A stretch of DNA of 64,000 nucleotides, from positions 1 through 64,000 of the forward strand of contig CAINED010000061.1 of the NCBI GenBank assembly GCA_903847605.1, written 5' to 3'. Positions 25,057 to 34,622 of this stretch are shown piece after piece. This DNA comes from an uncultured Hyphomicrobiales bacterium. Its GTDB lineage: Bacteria; Pseudomonadota; Alphaproteobacteria; Rhizobiales; Beijerinckiaceae. The first letter of the stretch is position 1. Each line of letters begins with the position of its first letter. A program made the translations under genes and the position numbers. A model generated the notes under the pieces. That model was given only the letters and a program-made list of their open reading frames with translations. It had not been told where the DNA came from and did not search any database.

Positions 25057-27177
25057 TCAGCCTCTTCCGATGTCGATGAGGAGATTGCCGTAAGGATCGA
25101 CGCTCAGCCTGTCGCCGGGGAAAACAACGGTCGTCGAGGCATGCTCCTCGATCAGCGCCGGGCCGGCGATTCTGTTGCCTGCCTTCAACGCCTCGCGAAT
25201 GAAGATTGGCGTCTTCACGACCGCCTTGCGATTGTCGAAGCTCACCATGCGTGTGCCGAGTGTCGCAGCCTTTGGCGGGGCGGCGCTGCCCTTCGCGATG
25301 CGTTCCAGCGCCGGCTTCTTCATTACGCCCGTCACTGTTGCGCGCAGGCTGACGATCTCCGCCGGTTCGTTCGGCGCGCATGTGCCGTAGCGCAACTGAT
25401 GTTCGGCATCGAAGGCCTTCTTGATGCCGCCGCGATCCTGCTTCCTGAAGAGCGCTTCCGGCAATTCGATGGTGACGGCGTGTTCCTGCCCGACATAACG
25501 CATGTCGGCGGAGCGCGTGATCCTACGCTTGAGATTGCCGGCGCCTGCACGTTCCAGCGCGCTGCCGCCTTCGGCGATCAGCTCGCCGTAGATCTTTTCC
25601 ATCGCCGCGAAGTCCACCGTCGCCAGACGTCCCGGCCATGTGCGCACGAAATCGTAGCGCAGATCCGCGAACAGCATGCCGAAGGCGCAGAAGTGTCCGG
25701 GTGCGCGCGGAATGATGACGCGCGCTGTGCCGATCTCGCGGGCGATGGCGCTCGCGTGCAACGGGCCCGCGCCGCCATAGGCGATGAGCGGAAAGGCGGC
25801 AGCGTCAAGGCCACGCTCGGTCGTGACCGTGCGCACGGCGAGTGACATGGTGGTCGCTGCGATGCGCAGCACGCCGGCTGCGGCTTCCACTGTGTTCAGC
25901 TTGAGCGGCTTGCCGATCTTGTTGTCGACGGCATTCTTCGCGGCTTCGACATCGAGCGCCATCTCGCCGCCCAGAAAACGCTCGGGATCGAGACGGCCAA
26001 GAATAAGATTGGCGTCCGTAACGGTCGGCGCCGTGCCGCCGCGCCCGTAGCAGGCCGGACCCGGCTCTGCGCCGGCGCTCACGGGACCGACATGCAGCGC
26101 GTTGCCCTCGCCCAGCCAGGCGATGGAGCCGCCGCCCGTGCCGACCTCGAAAATATCGATCATGGGTATCTGCACGGCAAGGCCGGTTTCGTAGCCGCCG
26201 ACCATCGCGCCGCCTGTCGTCAGCGCCTCGCCCTTGTAGATCACGCCGGCCTTCGCCGTCGTGCCGCCCATGTCGAAGGCGATGGCGTCCTGCAGACCGA
26301 TGGCGTTGCACAGGGCCTGAGCGCCTATGACACCCGCGGCCGGACCGGATTCCAGCATGCGTATGCACTGCTCGCGCGCCTGCGCGCTCTCGTAAAGACC
26401 GCCTGTCGATTGCACGAGCAAGAAAGAGCCGGCGAAGCTCTCGCCTTTCAGATGCTCGTCGATGCCGGCCACGTAATTACTGACGCGCGGCCCGATGAAA
26501 GCGTTCGCCGCCACCGTCGAGCAGCGCTCGTATTCGCGATATTCCTGCGACAGTTCGTGCGAGGCCGAGACGAAGGCGTTGGGAAAGCGCTGCTGCACAA
26601 TCTCCTTCACCCGCATCTCATGTGCCGGGTTGCGGTAGGAATGCAGGAACATGATGGCGACGGCCTCGATGCCCAGAGGCTCCAGACTATCGCAGACGGC
26701 ATGGACGCTCGCTTCGTCGAGGGGGATGTGAACGTCGCCTTCGGCGGTCAGTCGCTCACGCACCTCGAAGCGCAGCGAGCGGCGGATGAGCGGCTCGTGT
26801 TTCTTGAAATAGAGATTGTAGGCGTCGGGCCGGTTGATGCGGCCGATCTCGTAAACGTCACGGAACCCCTCGGTCGTGATCAGCGCGGTCTTCGCCCCGC
26901 TGCGCTCCAGCATCGTGTTGATGGCGATGGTGGAGCCGTGCAGGAAGATCGAGGCGGCCCGATATTCAGCGCCGGCTTTGGCCACGGCCTCGGAAATGCC
27001 GTCGACCAGACGGCGCGGCGTTGACAGTGTCTTGCCGAGCAGCATGCGGCCGGATTTCTCGTCGAAAGCCGCAACATCGGTGAACGTGCCACCGATGTCG
27101 GCTGCAAGACGGATGGAGGTTGTGCGAGAGCGGGCTGACGGCGCCCGGTTGCGGGCCGTTTGGGGCTTGCTGGTCAT
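25057..27177 (-). CDS. Hydantoinase/oxoprolinase family protein (HyuA-type ATPase subunit)
   Basis: A 706-residue HyuA-type subunit. The ASKHA nucleotide motifs are present: RLAADIGGTFTDVAAFD near the N-terminus and AIAFDMGGTTAKAGV around residue 295. HGSTIAINTMLERSGAKTALITTEGFRD is also characteristic. It begins with an Arg/Ser-rich ~23-residue head (PQTARNRAPSARSR) that precedes the conserved domain. It is the first gene of a two-gene operon with the B subunit, spaced by 2 nt. Which ring or ketone it acts on is not visible. Confidence 0.92.
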   Translation of the reverse strand: MTSKPQTARNRAPSARSRTTSIRLAADIGGTFTDVAAFDEKSGRMLLGKTLSTPRRLVDGISEAVAKAGAEYRAASIFLHGSTIAINTMLERSGAKTALITTEGFRDVYEIGRINRPDAYNLYFKKHEPLIRRSLRFEVRERLTAEGDVHIPLDEASVHAVCDSLEPLGIEAVAIMFLHSYRNPAHEMRVKEIVQQRFPNAFVSASHELSQEYREYERCSTVAANAFIGPRVSNYVAGIDEHLKGESFAGSFLLVQSTGGLYESAQAREQCIRMLESGPAAGVIGAQALCNAIGLQDAIAFDMGGTTAKAGVIYKGEALTTGGAMVGGYETGLAVQIPMIDIFEVGTGGGSIAWLGEGNALHVGPVSAGAEPGPACYGRGGTAPTVTDANLILGRLDPERFLGGEMALDVEAAKNAVDNKIGKPLKLNTVEAAAGVLRIAATTMSLAVRTVTTERGLDAAAFPLIAYGGAGPLHASAIAREIGTARVIIPRAPGHFCAFGMLFADLRYDFVRTWPGRLATVDFAAMEKIYGELIAEGGSALERAGAGNLKRRITRSADMRYVGQEHAVTIELPEALFRKQDRGGIKKAFDAEHQLRYGTCAPNEPAEIVSLRATVTGVMKKPALERIAKGSAAPPKAATLGTRMVSFDNRKAVVKTPIFIREALKAGNRIAGPALIEEHASTTVVFPGDRLSVDPYGNLLIDIGRG

Positions 27178-27330
27178 GTTCTTGTTTCTGCCGGCGACCC
27201 GGCCTGTGACGTTTCCCGATAAGCCTGTTTATCGCCGCTGTTTGCCATGCGCAACGCAAGAAGGCTCCCGATTGCGGCTGGCGACGGGCGGGGGCCCAGC
27301 CTATATTGCGCCCAGTGTGAAGGGAATTCG

Positions 27331-27702
27331 ATGCCGGACGCCAATGCAACCGTCAGTGGCCGCAAACTCGCCGAGCTTTGGTCCGGCGCGATGATTTTCG
27401 CGCCGCACCTGGCGGGTTGCAGCTGCGCCGGGTTCCACGTTCCGCTTGATCCCTCCGCGGTCGAGGAAGACCTGCTCGATTTTCTTGCCTACCGTTACAA
27501 GACAGAAGGACGGTTAACGCTTTCCGCGTTTGTGACGGCCCGGTCGGCGGATCGCTCCACCCATTTCGGGCGCTGGCTCGAAGCGCTGGACAATGCCGAT
27601 CTTGAGGCTGCGGATCGCGACAGACTGATCTCGGACCTCTTCAATACGCTCGATTCCATGAACGGCGCGCGCGAGAGCCGCAGCGGATTCGTCTGTTACT
27701 AG
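27331..27702 (+). CDS. Hypothetical protein with a Cys-rich N-terminal motif
   Basis: A 123-residue soluble protein. After MPDANATVSGRKLAELWSG comes a short motif CSCAGFHVP, then a mostly helical acidic region (VEEDLLDFLAYRYKTEG… RWLEALDNADLEAADRDRLISDLFNTLDSM) and an end GFVCY. GAAGGGAATTCG precedes the ATG at 27331, which supports this start; the frame extends upstream to 27247 without conviction. It is divergent from the hyuA-like gene and 214 nt ahead of the carrier-protein operon. No family was recognised. Confidence 0.6.
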   Translation: MPDANATVSGRKLAELWSGAMIFAPHLAGCSCAGFHVPLDPSAVEEDLLDFLAYRYKTEGRLTLSAFVTARSADRSTHFGRWLEALDNADLEAADRDRLISDLFNTLDSMNGARESRSGFVCY

Positions 27703-27916
27703 AGAAGCTTGGCGATCCTCAACGCCGTTTAACGTCATTGCCTGCAATCGATTCCGAATTTGTAAACCCTTGCCCAAAGCTCGCCGCTCTTAACCATGTT
27801 GGGGCCGACTTTATGCGCTCGCGGTGAAACCTTGTTCATCAATTCATTTGTATTGTCGCGTTAGTTCGATTGCACAGCAAATTTGAACGAAAAAAACTCA
27901 ACAGCAGGAGCAGGCC

Positions 27917-28159
27917 ATGGATAAGATCCGCGCCATTCTCGATCAATTCGGCAAGCTGAAAGTTCCCGCATCATCGCTCGCGCCGGATGCAGACCTCTAC
28001 GACGCCGGTCTGACTTCCTTTGCGTCGGTGCAATTGATGCTGGGACTCGAAGAAGCTTTCGATGTCGAATTTCCCGAATCGATGCTGAATCGGAAGACAT
28101 TCTCAAGCATCGCCGCCATCAACCGCGCCATCGGCGAAATCACGCGCGCAGCCGCCTGA
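27917..28159 (+). CDS. Acyl carrier protein (aminoacyl carrier protein)
   Basis: An 80-residue phosphopantetheine carrier protein. The attachment site is Ser34 in DAGLTSFASVQL, where the usual D-S-L is replaced by L-T-S-F, the form seen in the small carrier proteins that pair with seryl-tRNA-synthetase-like ligases. CAGGAGCAGG lies before the ATG. It is the first gene of a five-gene operon; the partner ligase is three genes on. It would carry glycine or alanine as a thioester. AT-rich DNA upstream (27720–27900) probably holds the operon promoter. Confidence 0.9.
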   Translation: MDKIRAILDQFGKLKVPASSLAPDADLYDAGLTSFASVQLMLGLEEAFDVEFPESMLNRKTFSSIAAINRAIGEITRAAA

Positions 28160-28178
28160 CATTTCGAGGACACGAGCC

Positions 28179-29366
28179 ATGGCCAACGCTCCGGCGCGCG
28201 TCGCCCATTTGCAAACGCCACGTCAACGGCTGGAATCGGTCATCCAGATCGCACGCGCGCATGCAAGTGAGGTGGATTGCGAAAACCGATTCCCCGCAGA
28301 GACTTTCGAAGCGCTGAAGCGCGCCCGCCTGCTCGGCGTCATGATACCAGCGCAATATGGCGGCGACAGCCTTTCTCTGGCGGACATCGTCGATATGTGC
28401 GGCGCGCTTGGGCAGGCCTGCGCATCGTCCGCAATGATTTTCGCCATGCATCAAATCAAGGTTTCCAGCCTAGTCACGCACGGCACGGAAAGCGCCTGGC
28501 ATATCGACTTCATGAAGCGCGTCGCGGCAGAGCAGTTGCTTCTGGGTTCCGCCACGACCGAAGGCGGCATCGGCGGCGATCTCAGAAGCTCGATCTGCGC
28601 CATCGAACGCGACGGCGCGATCTTCCGCCTCGTCAAGGAAGCCAATGTCATCTCCTACGGACGCCAGTCCGATGCAATCCTGATTACCGCGCGCAGCCAT
28701 TCCGGCGCTGCGAGTTCGGATCAGGTCATGGCGGTCGTTCTGCGCGATCAGTATGCGCTGGAAAAGACGATCGATTGGGACACGCTGGGCATGCGCGGCA
28801 CGTGTTCTGAAGGTTTCCGCTTCACGTGCGAAGCTCCGGCGGAGCAGATATTTCCTCATCCTTTCGCCGAGATCGCTGCGCAATCCATGCTGGCGATGGC
28901 GCATCTGATGTGGGGCGGCGTCTGGTTCGGTATTGCTGCCGATGCGGTCGCGCGCGCGCAGGCCTATCTGCGCGCCGAAGCGCGCAAGCGTCCCGGAGAA
29001 AAGCCGCCCGGCGCGATCCGCCTCGCTGAAACAGTAGGCGTATTGCAGGAGATGAAATCCGTCATCGTCTCCGGCATCTCGGCCTACGAACGCGCGAAAT
29101 TGCGCGACGAAGAACTCTCGTCCGTCGGCTTTTCGGTCGCCATGAACAACGTGAAAGTGACAACCTCGCAGGCCGCCGCAGATATCGTCCGCGACGTTCT
29201 GCTGATCAACGGCATCTACGGTTATCGCAACGACAGCCCTTACAGTGTTGCGCGTCACATGCGCGATGCGCTTTCCGCCGCGATCATGATCAACAATGAC
29301 CGCATCCTCGGCAACACGTCGAACCTGCTGCTCGTCAGCAAATTCGACACAAGTCTGGTGGCCTGA
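28179..29366 (+). CDS. Acyl-CoA dehydrogenase-like flavoprotein of the carrier-protein operon
   Basis: A 395-residue protein with the acyl-CoA dehydrogenase fold: N-terminal helical domain, a middle domain ([34 protein letters not shown]) and a C-terminal helical domain. The usual catalytic Glu motif (E-G-T/A-x-E) near the C-terminus is replaced by [11 protein letters not shown], so normal alpha,beta-dehydrogenation looks unlikely. It is 19 nt from the carrier-protein gene and 1 nt from the ligase gene. The substrate may be an aminoacyl group on the carrier protein rather than a free acyl-CoA. Oxidation, or use of the flavin for oxygenation, are both possible. Confidence 0.85.
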   Translation: MANAPARVAHLQTPRQRLESVIQIARAHASEVDCENRFPAETFEALKRARLLGVMIPAQYGGDSLSLADIVDMCGALGQACASSAMIFAMHQIKVSSLVTHGTESAWHIDFMKRVAAEQLLLGSATTEGGIGGDLRSSICAIERDGAIFRLVKEANVISYGRQSDAILITARSHSGAASSDQVMAVVLRDQYALEKTIDWDTLGMRGTCSEGFRFTCEAPAEQIFPHPFAEIAAQSMLAMAHLMWGGVWFGIAADAVARAQAYLRAEARKRPGEKPPGAIRLAETVGVLQEMKSVIVSGISAYERAKLRDEELSSVGFSVAMNNVKVTTSQAAADIVRDVLLINGIYGYRNDSPYSVARHMRDALSAAIMINNDRILGNTSNLLLVSKFDTSLVA

Positions 29367-29367
29367 C

Positions 29368-30309
29368 ATGAACATGCATGCGCGCAACATACCGGTGCAA
29401 AAATCCGCGGCAGAGGAATTCCTCGACCAGCTTTTCGACGCGGGAATCCTCTTCGACACCGGCGTCGATGGGCTCTATGGCCGCAGCGGCACTTTCGAAA
29501 ATGTCATCAAGGCTTTCGACAATCTTGTGACGAAATTCGGCGGCGACGACAATGCGACTCCCATCCATTTTCCGCCGGGCATCGCCCGCCGACTCTTCGA
29601 GAAGAGCGGCTATATGAAAAGCTTCCCGCAACTCGCCGGAACGGTCCACAGTTTCATGGGCGGCGAAAGCGATCACTGTACACTGCTGGCGGAACTCGAG
29701 GCTGGATCGGACTGGACGTCGCAGCAGGCTGCAACCGAAGTCGTGCTGACCCCGGCGGCCTGTTATCCGCTCTATCCAACGGTCGCCAAACGCGGCCCCC
29801 TTCCCGCAGGCGGGCGCCTTTACGATCTGCAATCCTACTGCTTCCGTCACGAGCCTTCGAAAGATCCCGCGCGCATGCAGATGTTCCGCATGCGCGAATT
29901 CGTGCGCATCGGTTCGCCCGAGCAAGTTCGCGCCTTCCGCGAAAGCTGGCTCGAACGGGGTCAGGAGATGATGGCCTCGCTCGGGGTGCCGCTGACGGTC
30001 GACGTAGCCAACGATCCCTTCTTCGGCCGTGCCGGCAAGATGATGGCCAATAACCAGCGCGATACTGGGTTGAAGTTCGAACTGCTCATCCCCGTCACGT
30101 CGGAAGAGAAGCCGACGGCATGCCTCAGCTTCAACTATCATCAGAACCATTTCGGTTCGCTCTGGGATATTCGCACTTCAGACGGAGAAGAAGCGCATAC
30201 GGCCTGCGTCGGCTTCGGCATGGAGCGTGTTGCGCTGGCGCTCTTCAAGCATCACGGCCCGGATATCGACGCCTGGCCAAAAGCCGTCCGCGACATTCTC
30301 TGGGGCTGA
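29368..30309 (+). CDS. Amino acid:[carrier-protein] ligase (class II seryl-tRNA synthetase homologue)
   Basis: A 313-residue stand-alone catalytic domain related to atypical seryl-tRNA synthetases but lacking the tRNA-binding arm. Such enzymes in Bradyrhizobium and Agrobacterium activate glycine or alanine with ATP and load it onto a dedicated carrier protein. Class II motif 2 is [20 protein letters not shown] and motif 3 is [11 protein letters not shown]. The zinc ligands expected for this group, Cys-Glu-Cys, are Cys132, Glu177 and Cys280. The ATG at 29368 lies 1 nt after the previous stop. The carrier protein two genes upstream is the obvious acceptor. Confidence 0.92.
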   Translation: MNMHARNIPVQKSAAEEFLDQLFDAGILFDTGVDGLYGRSGTFENVIKAFDNLVTKFGGDDNATPIHFPPGIARRLFEKSGYMKSFPQLAGTVHSFMGGESDHCTLLAELEAGSDWTSQQAATEVVLTPAACYPLYPTVAKRGPLPAGGRLYDLQSYCFRHEPSKDPARMQMFRMREFVRIGSPEQVRAFRESWLERGQEMMASLGVPLTVDVANDPFFGRAGKMMANNQRDTGLKFELLIPVTSEEKPTACLSFNYHQNHFGSLWDIRTSDGEEAHTACVGFGMERVALALFKHHGPDIDAWPKAVRDILWG

Positions 30310-30311
30310 CG

Positions 30312-31289
30312 ATGAAATCGGTTCTGGCTGGTCTCGACCCTGCGAACTATCGGGTTCATGCCCTGCATGATCCCATGCGCGACTGGCCGGAAACCAATTG
30401 CTATACCGATCTCTGGATCGAAGTCCTGAACGCTATGGGCCTGCCGCCCGAAGCCATGCTCGGGTTCACCCTGCGGCAGGACTTCGAGGGCGATCAGTTT
30501 ACATTCTTCAAACCGCCGCTTGACGATCTCGAAGACTTCTACGGCCTTTCGGTCGGCGAACTCTCGATCTTCGACGACCTCGAGGCGCATGCCGAGATAC
30601 AGGTTTCCCGGGGCCGTCTTGTGCTTGTTGAAGTCGATGCTTTCTTCCTGCCGGATACGCGGGAAGTCTCGTATCGCAGCGCGCATAGCAAGACGACGAT
30701 CGCCATCAACGGCATCGATAGCGGCGCACAACGCCTCGCCTACTTTCACAATGCCGGTTACTTCGCCCTCGACGGCGAAGACTATGAGGGTCTATTCGCC
30801 ATGTTCCGCAATTCGCGCGAAGGCGGACACCTCTTCCCCTATGTGGAGTTTGCGAAGTTGCCGCAATATCCGCAAGCGCCTTCGCGAACCGCGTGCGCGG
30901 CCATTCTCGCCCGGCATATGCAGAAGCGCCCGCTCAATAATCCATTTCGCCAGTGGGGGGATGACCTGCCGCGACAGCTGGACGATCTTGCTGCGCGCCC
31001 GGAAGCCTATTTTCACATCTACGCCTTCAATACGTTGCGGCAGTTCGGCGCCAATTTTGATCTTCTTGCGAGCCATCTCGAATGGCTCGACTCATCGACA
31101 TATGCGCGCGAGATCGATGCATCCCGGCTGATTTCGCGCGCGGCGAAGACAATGCAGTTTCAGCTGGCGAGGGCCGTCGCACGCCGCAAATTTGCGGGCC
31201 TCGCAGAGGCCGTCGATCCCATGGCCAATGCATGGGACGCCATCATGCAGGGCCTTGAAGCGAAGACGGGAGCGCGCCTTGCCGCTTGA
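30312..31289 (+). CDS. DUF1839 family protein
   Basis: A 325-residue protein of DUF1839, a family of unknown function that occurs with amino acid:carrier-protein ligases. Recognisable segments are HDPMRDWPETNCYTDLWIEVL near the N-terminus, and a middle AYFHNAGYFALDGEDYEGLF. The conserved His, Cys and Asp near the N-terminus are suggestive of an enzyme, possibly a transferase that accepts the aminoacyl group from the carrier protein; that is inference. It begins 2 nt after the ligase stop, and its end overlaps the proposed start of the GH2-like gene. Confidence 0.85.
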   Translation: MKSVLAGLDPANYRVHALHDPMRDWPETNCYTDLWIEVLNAMGLPPEAMLGFTLRQDFEGDQFTFFKPPLDDLEDFYGLSVGELSIFDDLEAHAEIQVSRGRLVLVEVDAFFLPDTREVSYRSAHSKTTIAINGIDSGAQRLAYFHNAGYFALDGEDYEGLFAMFRNSREGGHLFPYVEFAKLPQYPQAPSRTACAAILARHMQKRPLNNPFRQWGDDLPRQLDDLAARPEAYFHIYAFNTLRQFGANFDLLASHLEWLDSSTYAREIDASRLISRAAKTMQFQLARAVARRKFAGLAEAVDPMANAWDAIMQGLEAKTGARLAA

Positions 31290-33768
31290 CCGGTACAGCG
31301 CGACCAGCATGCCGACCGGTGTCTTCCGGTTCTCGCAACCGGTTCCAATTACCGACTGGAAAATGACTGTCGTTGCAGCCGATAGCTGCATTTCGCCCGA
31401 GCAAGCATTCGCTTCCGGCGACGTGTGCGACGCCCTTGTTCCCGAAACGGCGGCGCAAAGTCTTCATCGCGCCGGCCGCTGGATTCCGTCATCGCCAGCG
31501 CCTCTTCACGACAAGGATATATGGTACCGTTGCGAAGTGGACGGCAAACGTGGCGCGCGCATTCGTTTCGACGGCCTGGCCACTCTTGCAGATATATTCG
31601 TTGATGGCGAGGAGCGCGCCGCATCTTCGAACATGTTTACGCCGCTGGAGGTTGTCGTTCAGCGGGACGGCCCGCAGGAAGTCGCGATCGCCTTCCGAAG
31701 CCTTGAGCGACATCTCGCGCAGGTAAAAGGTCGTCGCGCCCGCTGGAAAACGCTCCTGATCGACAAGCCCAACTTGCGCTTTGTGCGCACCACGCTTCTC
31801 GGTCATATGCCCGGCTGGTGCCCGGCAGTCGATATTGTCGGACCCTATCGTCCTGTAGTCCTGCTCCCGCCGGATGCGCTCACTCCACGCGATGTACACC
31901 TTCGCCCTGCTTACGATGGAAAGGACGGGAAGATCGTCGCGTCCATCGAGTCTTCACGTCTACCCGCCATCCCGGAACCGCTCTACCTGCAATGCAGGGA
32001 CCGGCGTGCGGAATTCCGGCTGGTGGAGAATCAGTTCGTAGCCGATCTCGATTTGCCTGACATCGAACCGTGGATGCCATGCACGCATGGCGTTCCGGCT
32101 CTTCACGATGTTTCCATCTTGCAGGGCGACGCCTCACTGGCGCTGGGCAAGACCGGGTTCAGAAAAATCGAGGTCGACAGAGGCGCGGACGGATCGCGAT
32201 TTCAATTCGTCGTCAACGGCCAAAAAATATTCGCGCGCGGAGCCTGCTGGACGCATGGCGATCTCTCGGCATCCCGTCTCGACGCGGATTTCTATCGCCG
32301 CGAACTTTCCCTGATGCGCGACGCGGGATTCAACTTGGTCCGCATAGCCGGGATCGCCCATTACGAAGCGCCCGAATTCTACAAGGCTGCAGACGAGTTC
32401 GGCATTATGGTCTGGCAGGATCTGCCTTTCGCAAACTTTGACTATCCATTCGAAGATCCTGATTTTCAATCGCAGGTTCGGGCCGAACTGGGTGCATTTC
32501 TGACCTTGACGTCGGCATCGCCTTCTCTTGTTGCAGTCTGCGGCGGCAGTGAGGTGATGCAGCAGGCTGCAATGATGGGATTGCCTCGCAAGGTCTGGGA
32601 CGTCTGCACGAATGCCAGTTCATTTGCGCAAGCACTGGAAGGAAATCGTCCCGACGTCGCCTTCGTCGAAAATTCGCCCAGCTGCGGAGCCCTGCCGTTT
32701 CATGTCGATAGCGGCGTTGGACATTACTACGGCGTCGGCGCCTATTTGCGTCCACTCGACGATGCGCGCCGCGCCAATGTGACGTTTGCGGCGGAATGCC
32801 TTGCTTTCTCGAATATCCCTAACGACTCGGCGCTCGCCGCCGCTTACGACGGAGCCACTATAAATCATCCTCACTGGAAGAGCGGTATACCCCGCGATCG
32901 CGGCGCCGATTGGGATTTCGAAAACGTCCGCGAGCACTACATGAAATTGCTCTATGACGTTGACTGCATGCAGCTCAGGCGAAGCGATCCTGCCGGCTAT
33001 CTCGCTTATGCGCGCGCCACGACGGCGGAGGTGATGGAAACGACCTTTGCCGAATGGCGCAGGCCGCAATCCTCGACGGGCGGGGCGCTCGTCTTCAGCT
33101 GGAAAGACCCGAAGCCGGGCGCCGGCTGGGGGCTTGTGGATTCGACGGGCCAGCCAAAGTCGGTTTGGCATGCCCTGCGCCGTGCCTGCCGGCCGCTCAA
33201 TCTCACGATGACCGACGAAGGCGTGAACGGACTTCATTTGCACATCGTCAACGAGACGCAACACGCTCGTCACGTGGTCGTCGAATTGTCATGCCTTGCC
33301 CAAGGCGAGCATGAGGTCGGCGGCGGGGCGCATATGATGTGTGTAGAGGCGGGCAGCGGCGTAACCCTCAACGCTGTCGATCTGCTCGGCGCATTCTTCG
33401 ATGTGAATTACGCTTATCGCTTCGGCCGCCCGGCGCACAATGTCGTCGTTGCGTCGCTTCGCCACGCGGAAACAAAGGAAGTCCTGGCGCAGGCCTTCTA
33501 CTTTCCGCTCGGCCGCGCCGCGGCGATGCATGCGCCGGAACTGGCTGCCGAGATCGTCGTCACGACCGACGGCCCGGCTTTGTCTCTCTCCTGCAAGCGT
33601 GTCGCGCAAACCGTGAATATCGACGTTGCAGGAGCTTTTCCCGCCGACAACTATTTCCACCTTGCTCCGAACTCGCCAAGGCTGATCCGCCTTTCGCCGC
33701 AAGACGGCGCGACAGCCCTTTGCGGCGCTGTTTCCAGTCTCAACGACCGCATATCCGTCCAGTTCTGA
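31279..33768 (+). CDS. Glycoside hydrolase family 2-like protein (beta-mannosidase-like)
   Basis: A protein of about 829 residues with the GH2 architecture: N-terminal jelly-roll sugar-binding domain (DIWYRCEVDGKRGARIRFDGLA), immunoglobulin-like domain, TIM barrel (RLDADFYRRELSLMRDAGFNLVRI) and a C-terminal beta region. Both catalytic Glu positions appear present but in altered contexts: AVCGGSE in place of the usual GNNE, and FAAECLAFSNIP in place of SEFGFQS-like. There is no signal peptide. The TTG at 31279 was chosen because GGGAG lies 6–7 nt upstream and overlaps the previous stop; ATG 31309 is the alternative. Its presence in this operon suggests a glycosylated product or intermediate. 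Confidence 0.85.
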   Translation: MPLDRYSATSMPTGVFRFSQPVPITDWKMTVVAADSCISPEQAFASGDVCDALVPETAAQSLHRAGRWIPSSPAPLHDKDIWYRCEVDGKRGARIRFDGLATLADIFVDGEERAASSNMFTPLEVVVQRDGPQEVAIAFRSLERHLAQVKGRRARWKTLLIDKPNLRFVRTTLLGHMPGWCPAVDIVGPYRPVVLLPPDALTPRDVHLRPAYDGKDGKIVASIESSRLPAIPEPLYLQCRDRRAEFRLVENQFVADLDLPDIEPWMPCTHGVPALHDVSILQGDASLALGKTGFRKIEVDRGADGSRFQFVVNGQKIFARGACWTHGDLSASRLDADFYRRELSLMRDAGFNLVRIAGIAHYEAPEFYKAADEFGIMVWQDLPFANFDYPFEDPDFQSQVRAELGAFLTLTSASPSLVAVCGGSEVMQQAAMMGLPRKVWDVCTNASSFAQALEGNRPDVAFVENSPSCGALPFHVDSGVGHYYGVGAYLRPLDDARRANVTFAAECLAFSNIPNDSALAAAYDGATINHPHWKSGIPRDRGADWDFENVREHYMKLLYDVDCMQLRRSDPAGYLAYARATTAEVMETTFAEWRRPQSSTGGALVFSWKDPKPGAGWGLVDSTGQPKSVWHALRRACRPLNLTMTDEGVNGLHLHIVNETQHARHVVVELSCLAQGEHEVGGGAHMMCVEAGSGVTLNAVDLLGAFFDVNYAYRFGRPAHNVVVASLRHAETKEVLAQAFYFPLGRAAAMHAPELAAEIVVTTDGPALSLSCKRVAQTVNIDVAGAFPADNYFHLAPNSPRLIRLSPQDGATALCGAVSSLNDRISVQF

Positions 33769-33776
33769 GCACTCAA

Positions 33777-34496
33777 TCAGGAGCGGCCCAGATAGGGCTG
33801 ATTGACGGGCAGCATCGTCAGTTCGAAGATATTCGTCTCGTTCGGCAGAGCGGCCATCAGCAGCGCGGCGCGCGCCACGTCTTCCGTCGCCATGGTGACA
33901 TTTTTCGGCCGCGCTTCCATGTTCTTCGAAAGCTCGGAAACGGTGGCGCCCGGATGCAGAACCGAGGCGGTGATGCCGAAGTCGCGCGCGTCCAGCGCAA
34001 GCGAATGGTTCATCGAATGAATCGCGCCCTTGGTCGCGGCATAGCCGATGGCGTGGGGACGCGGCATCTCCGCGGAAATGCTGCCGATGGTGATGATGCG
34101 GCCGCGGCGCAGCGGCTTCATGCGGCGCAGCGCCTCGCGCGCGCATAGAAATACGGACGAAAGATTCGTTGCGACGATCCTGTTCCAGGCCTCGAAGCTC
34201 AACTCGTCGGTCGGCGTATGATCGGCAAAGCCGGCGCAGTTGACGACGATGTGCGGGACTCCGAAGGCCCTCTCGGTGGCGTCGAAAAGCGCGATGACGT
34301 CAGATTCCTGCGTCACGTCGGTGCGCACGGCAAGAGCCTTCGCTCCGAATTTCCTGGCGTTCTCCTCAAGTCGTTCGGTGCGCCGTGCTGCCAGCGCGAC
34401 ACTCGCCCCCTCTCTGGCGAAAATGTCGGCGATGCCAGCGCCAATACCGGAGCTCGCGCCCGTGACGATTGCGATCTTGCCGTCCAGCATGCCCAT
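33777..34496 (-). CDS. SDR family oxidoreductase
   Basis: A 239-residue classical short-chain dehydrogenase. TGASSGIG at residues 12–19, CAG (in place of NNAG) near 88, and the triad Ser139, Tyr152, Lys156. The basic residues AARRTERLEE after strand 2 favour NADP(H). AGGAGG precedes the ATG at 34496. It is convergent with the GH2-like gene and divergent from the LigA-like gene (126 nt apart), so the short gap between them probably holds two promoters. The substrate is not inferable. Confidence 0.9.
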   Translation of the reverse strand: MGMLDGKIAIVTGASSGIGAGIADIFAREGASVALAARRTERLEENARKFGAKALAVRTDVTQESDVIALFDATERAFGVPHIVVNCAGFADHTPTDELSFEAWNRIVATNLSSVFLCAREALRRMKPLRRGRIITIGSISAEMPRPHAIGYAATKGAIHSMNHSLALDARDFGITASVLHPGATVSELSKNMEARPKNVTMATEDVARAALLMAALPNETNIFELTMLPVNQPYLGRS

Positions 34497-34622
34497 CAGC
34501 TTCCTCCTGTTTGCCGGCAATCTAGTCGGCAAGTCTGTCGTGTGCAATCTGCTGGCGCGGCAATCCTCATCTTGCCGCACAGCGGGGAAGTGGTAGTTTC
34601 CGCGCGAACAAGCGGTGAGACC

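Noticed and set aside
23189..25093. 634-residue plus-strand open frame
   Set aside because: Antisense shadow of the hydantoinase B-like gene; no domain recognisable.
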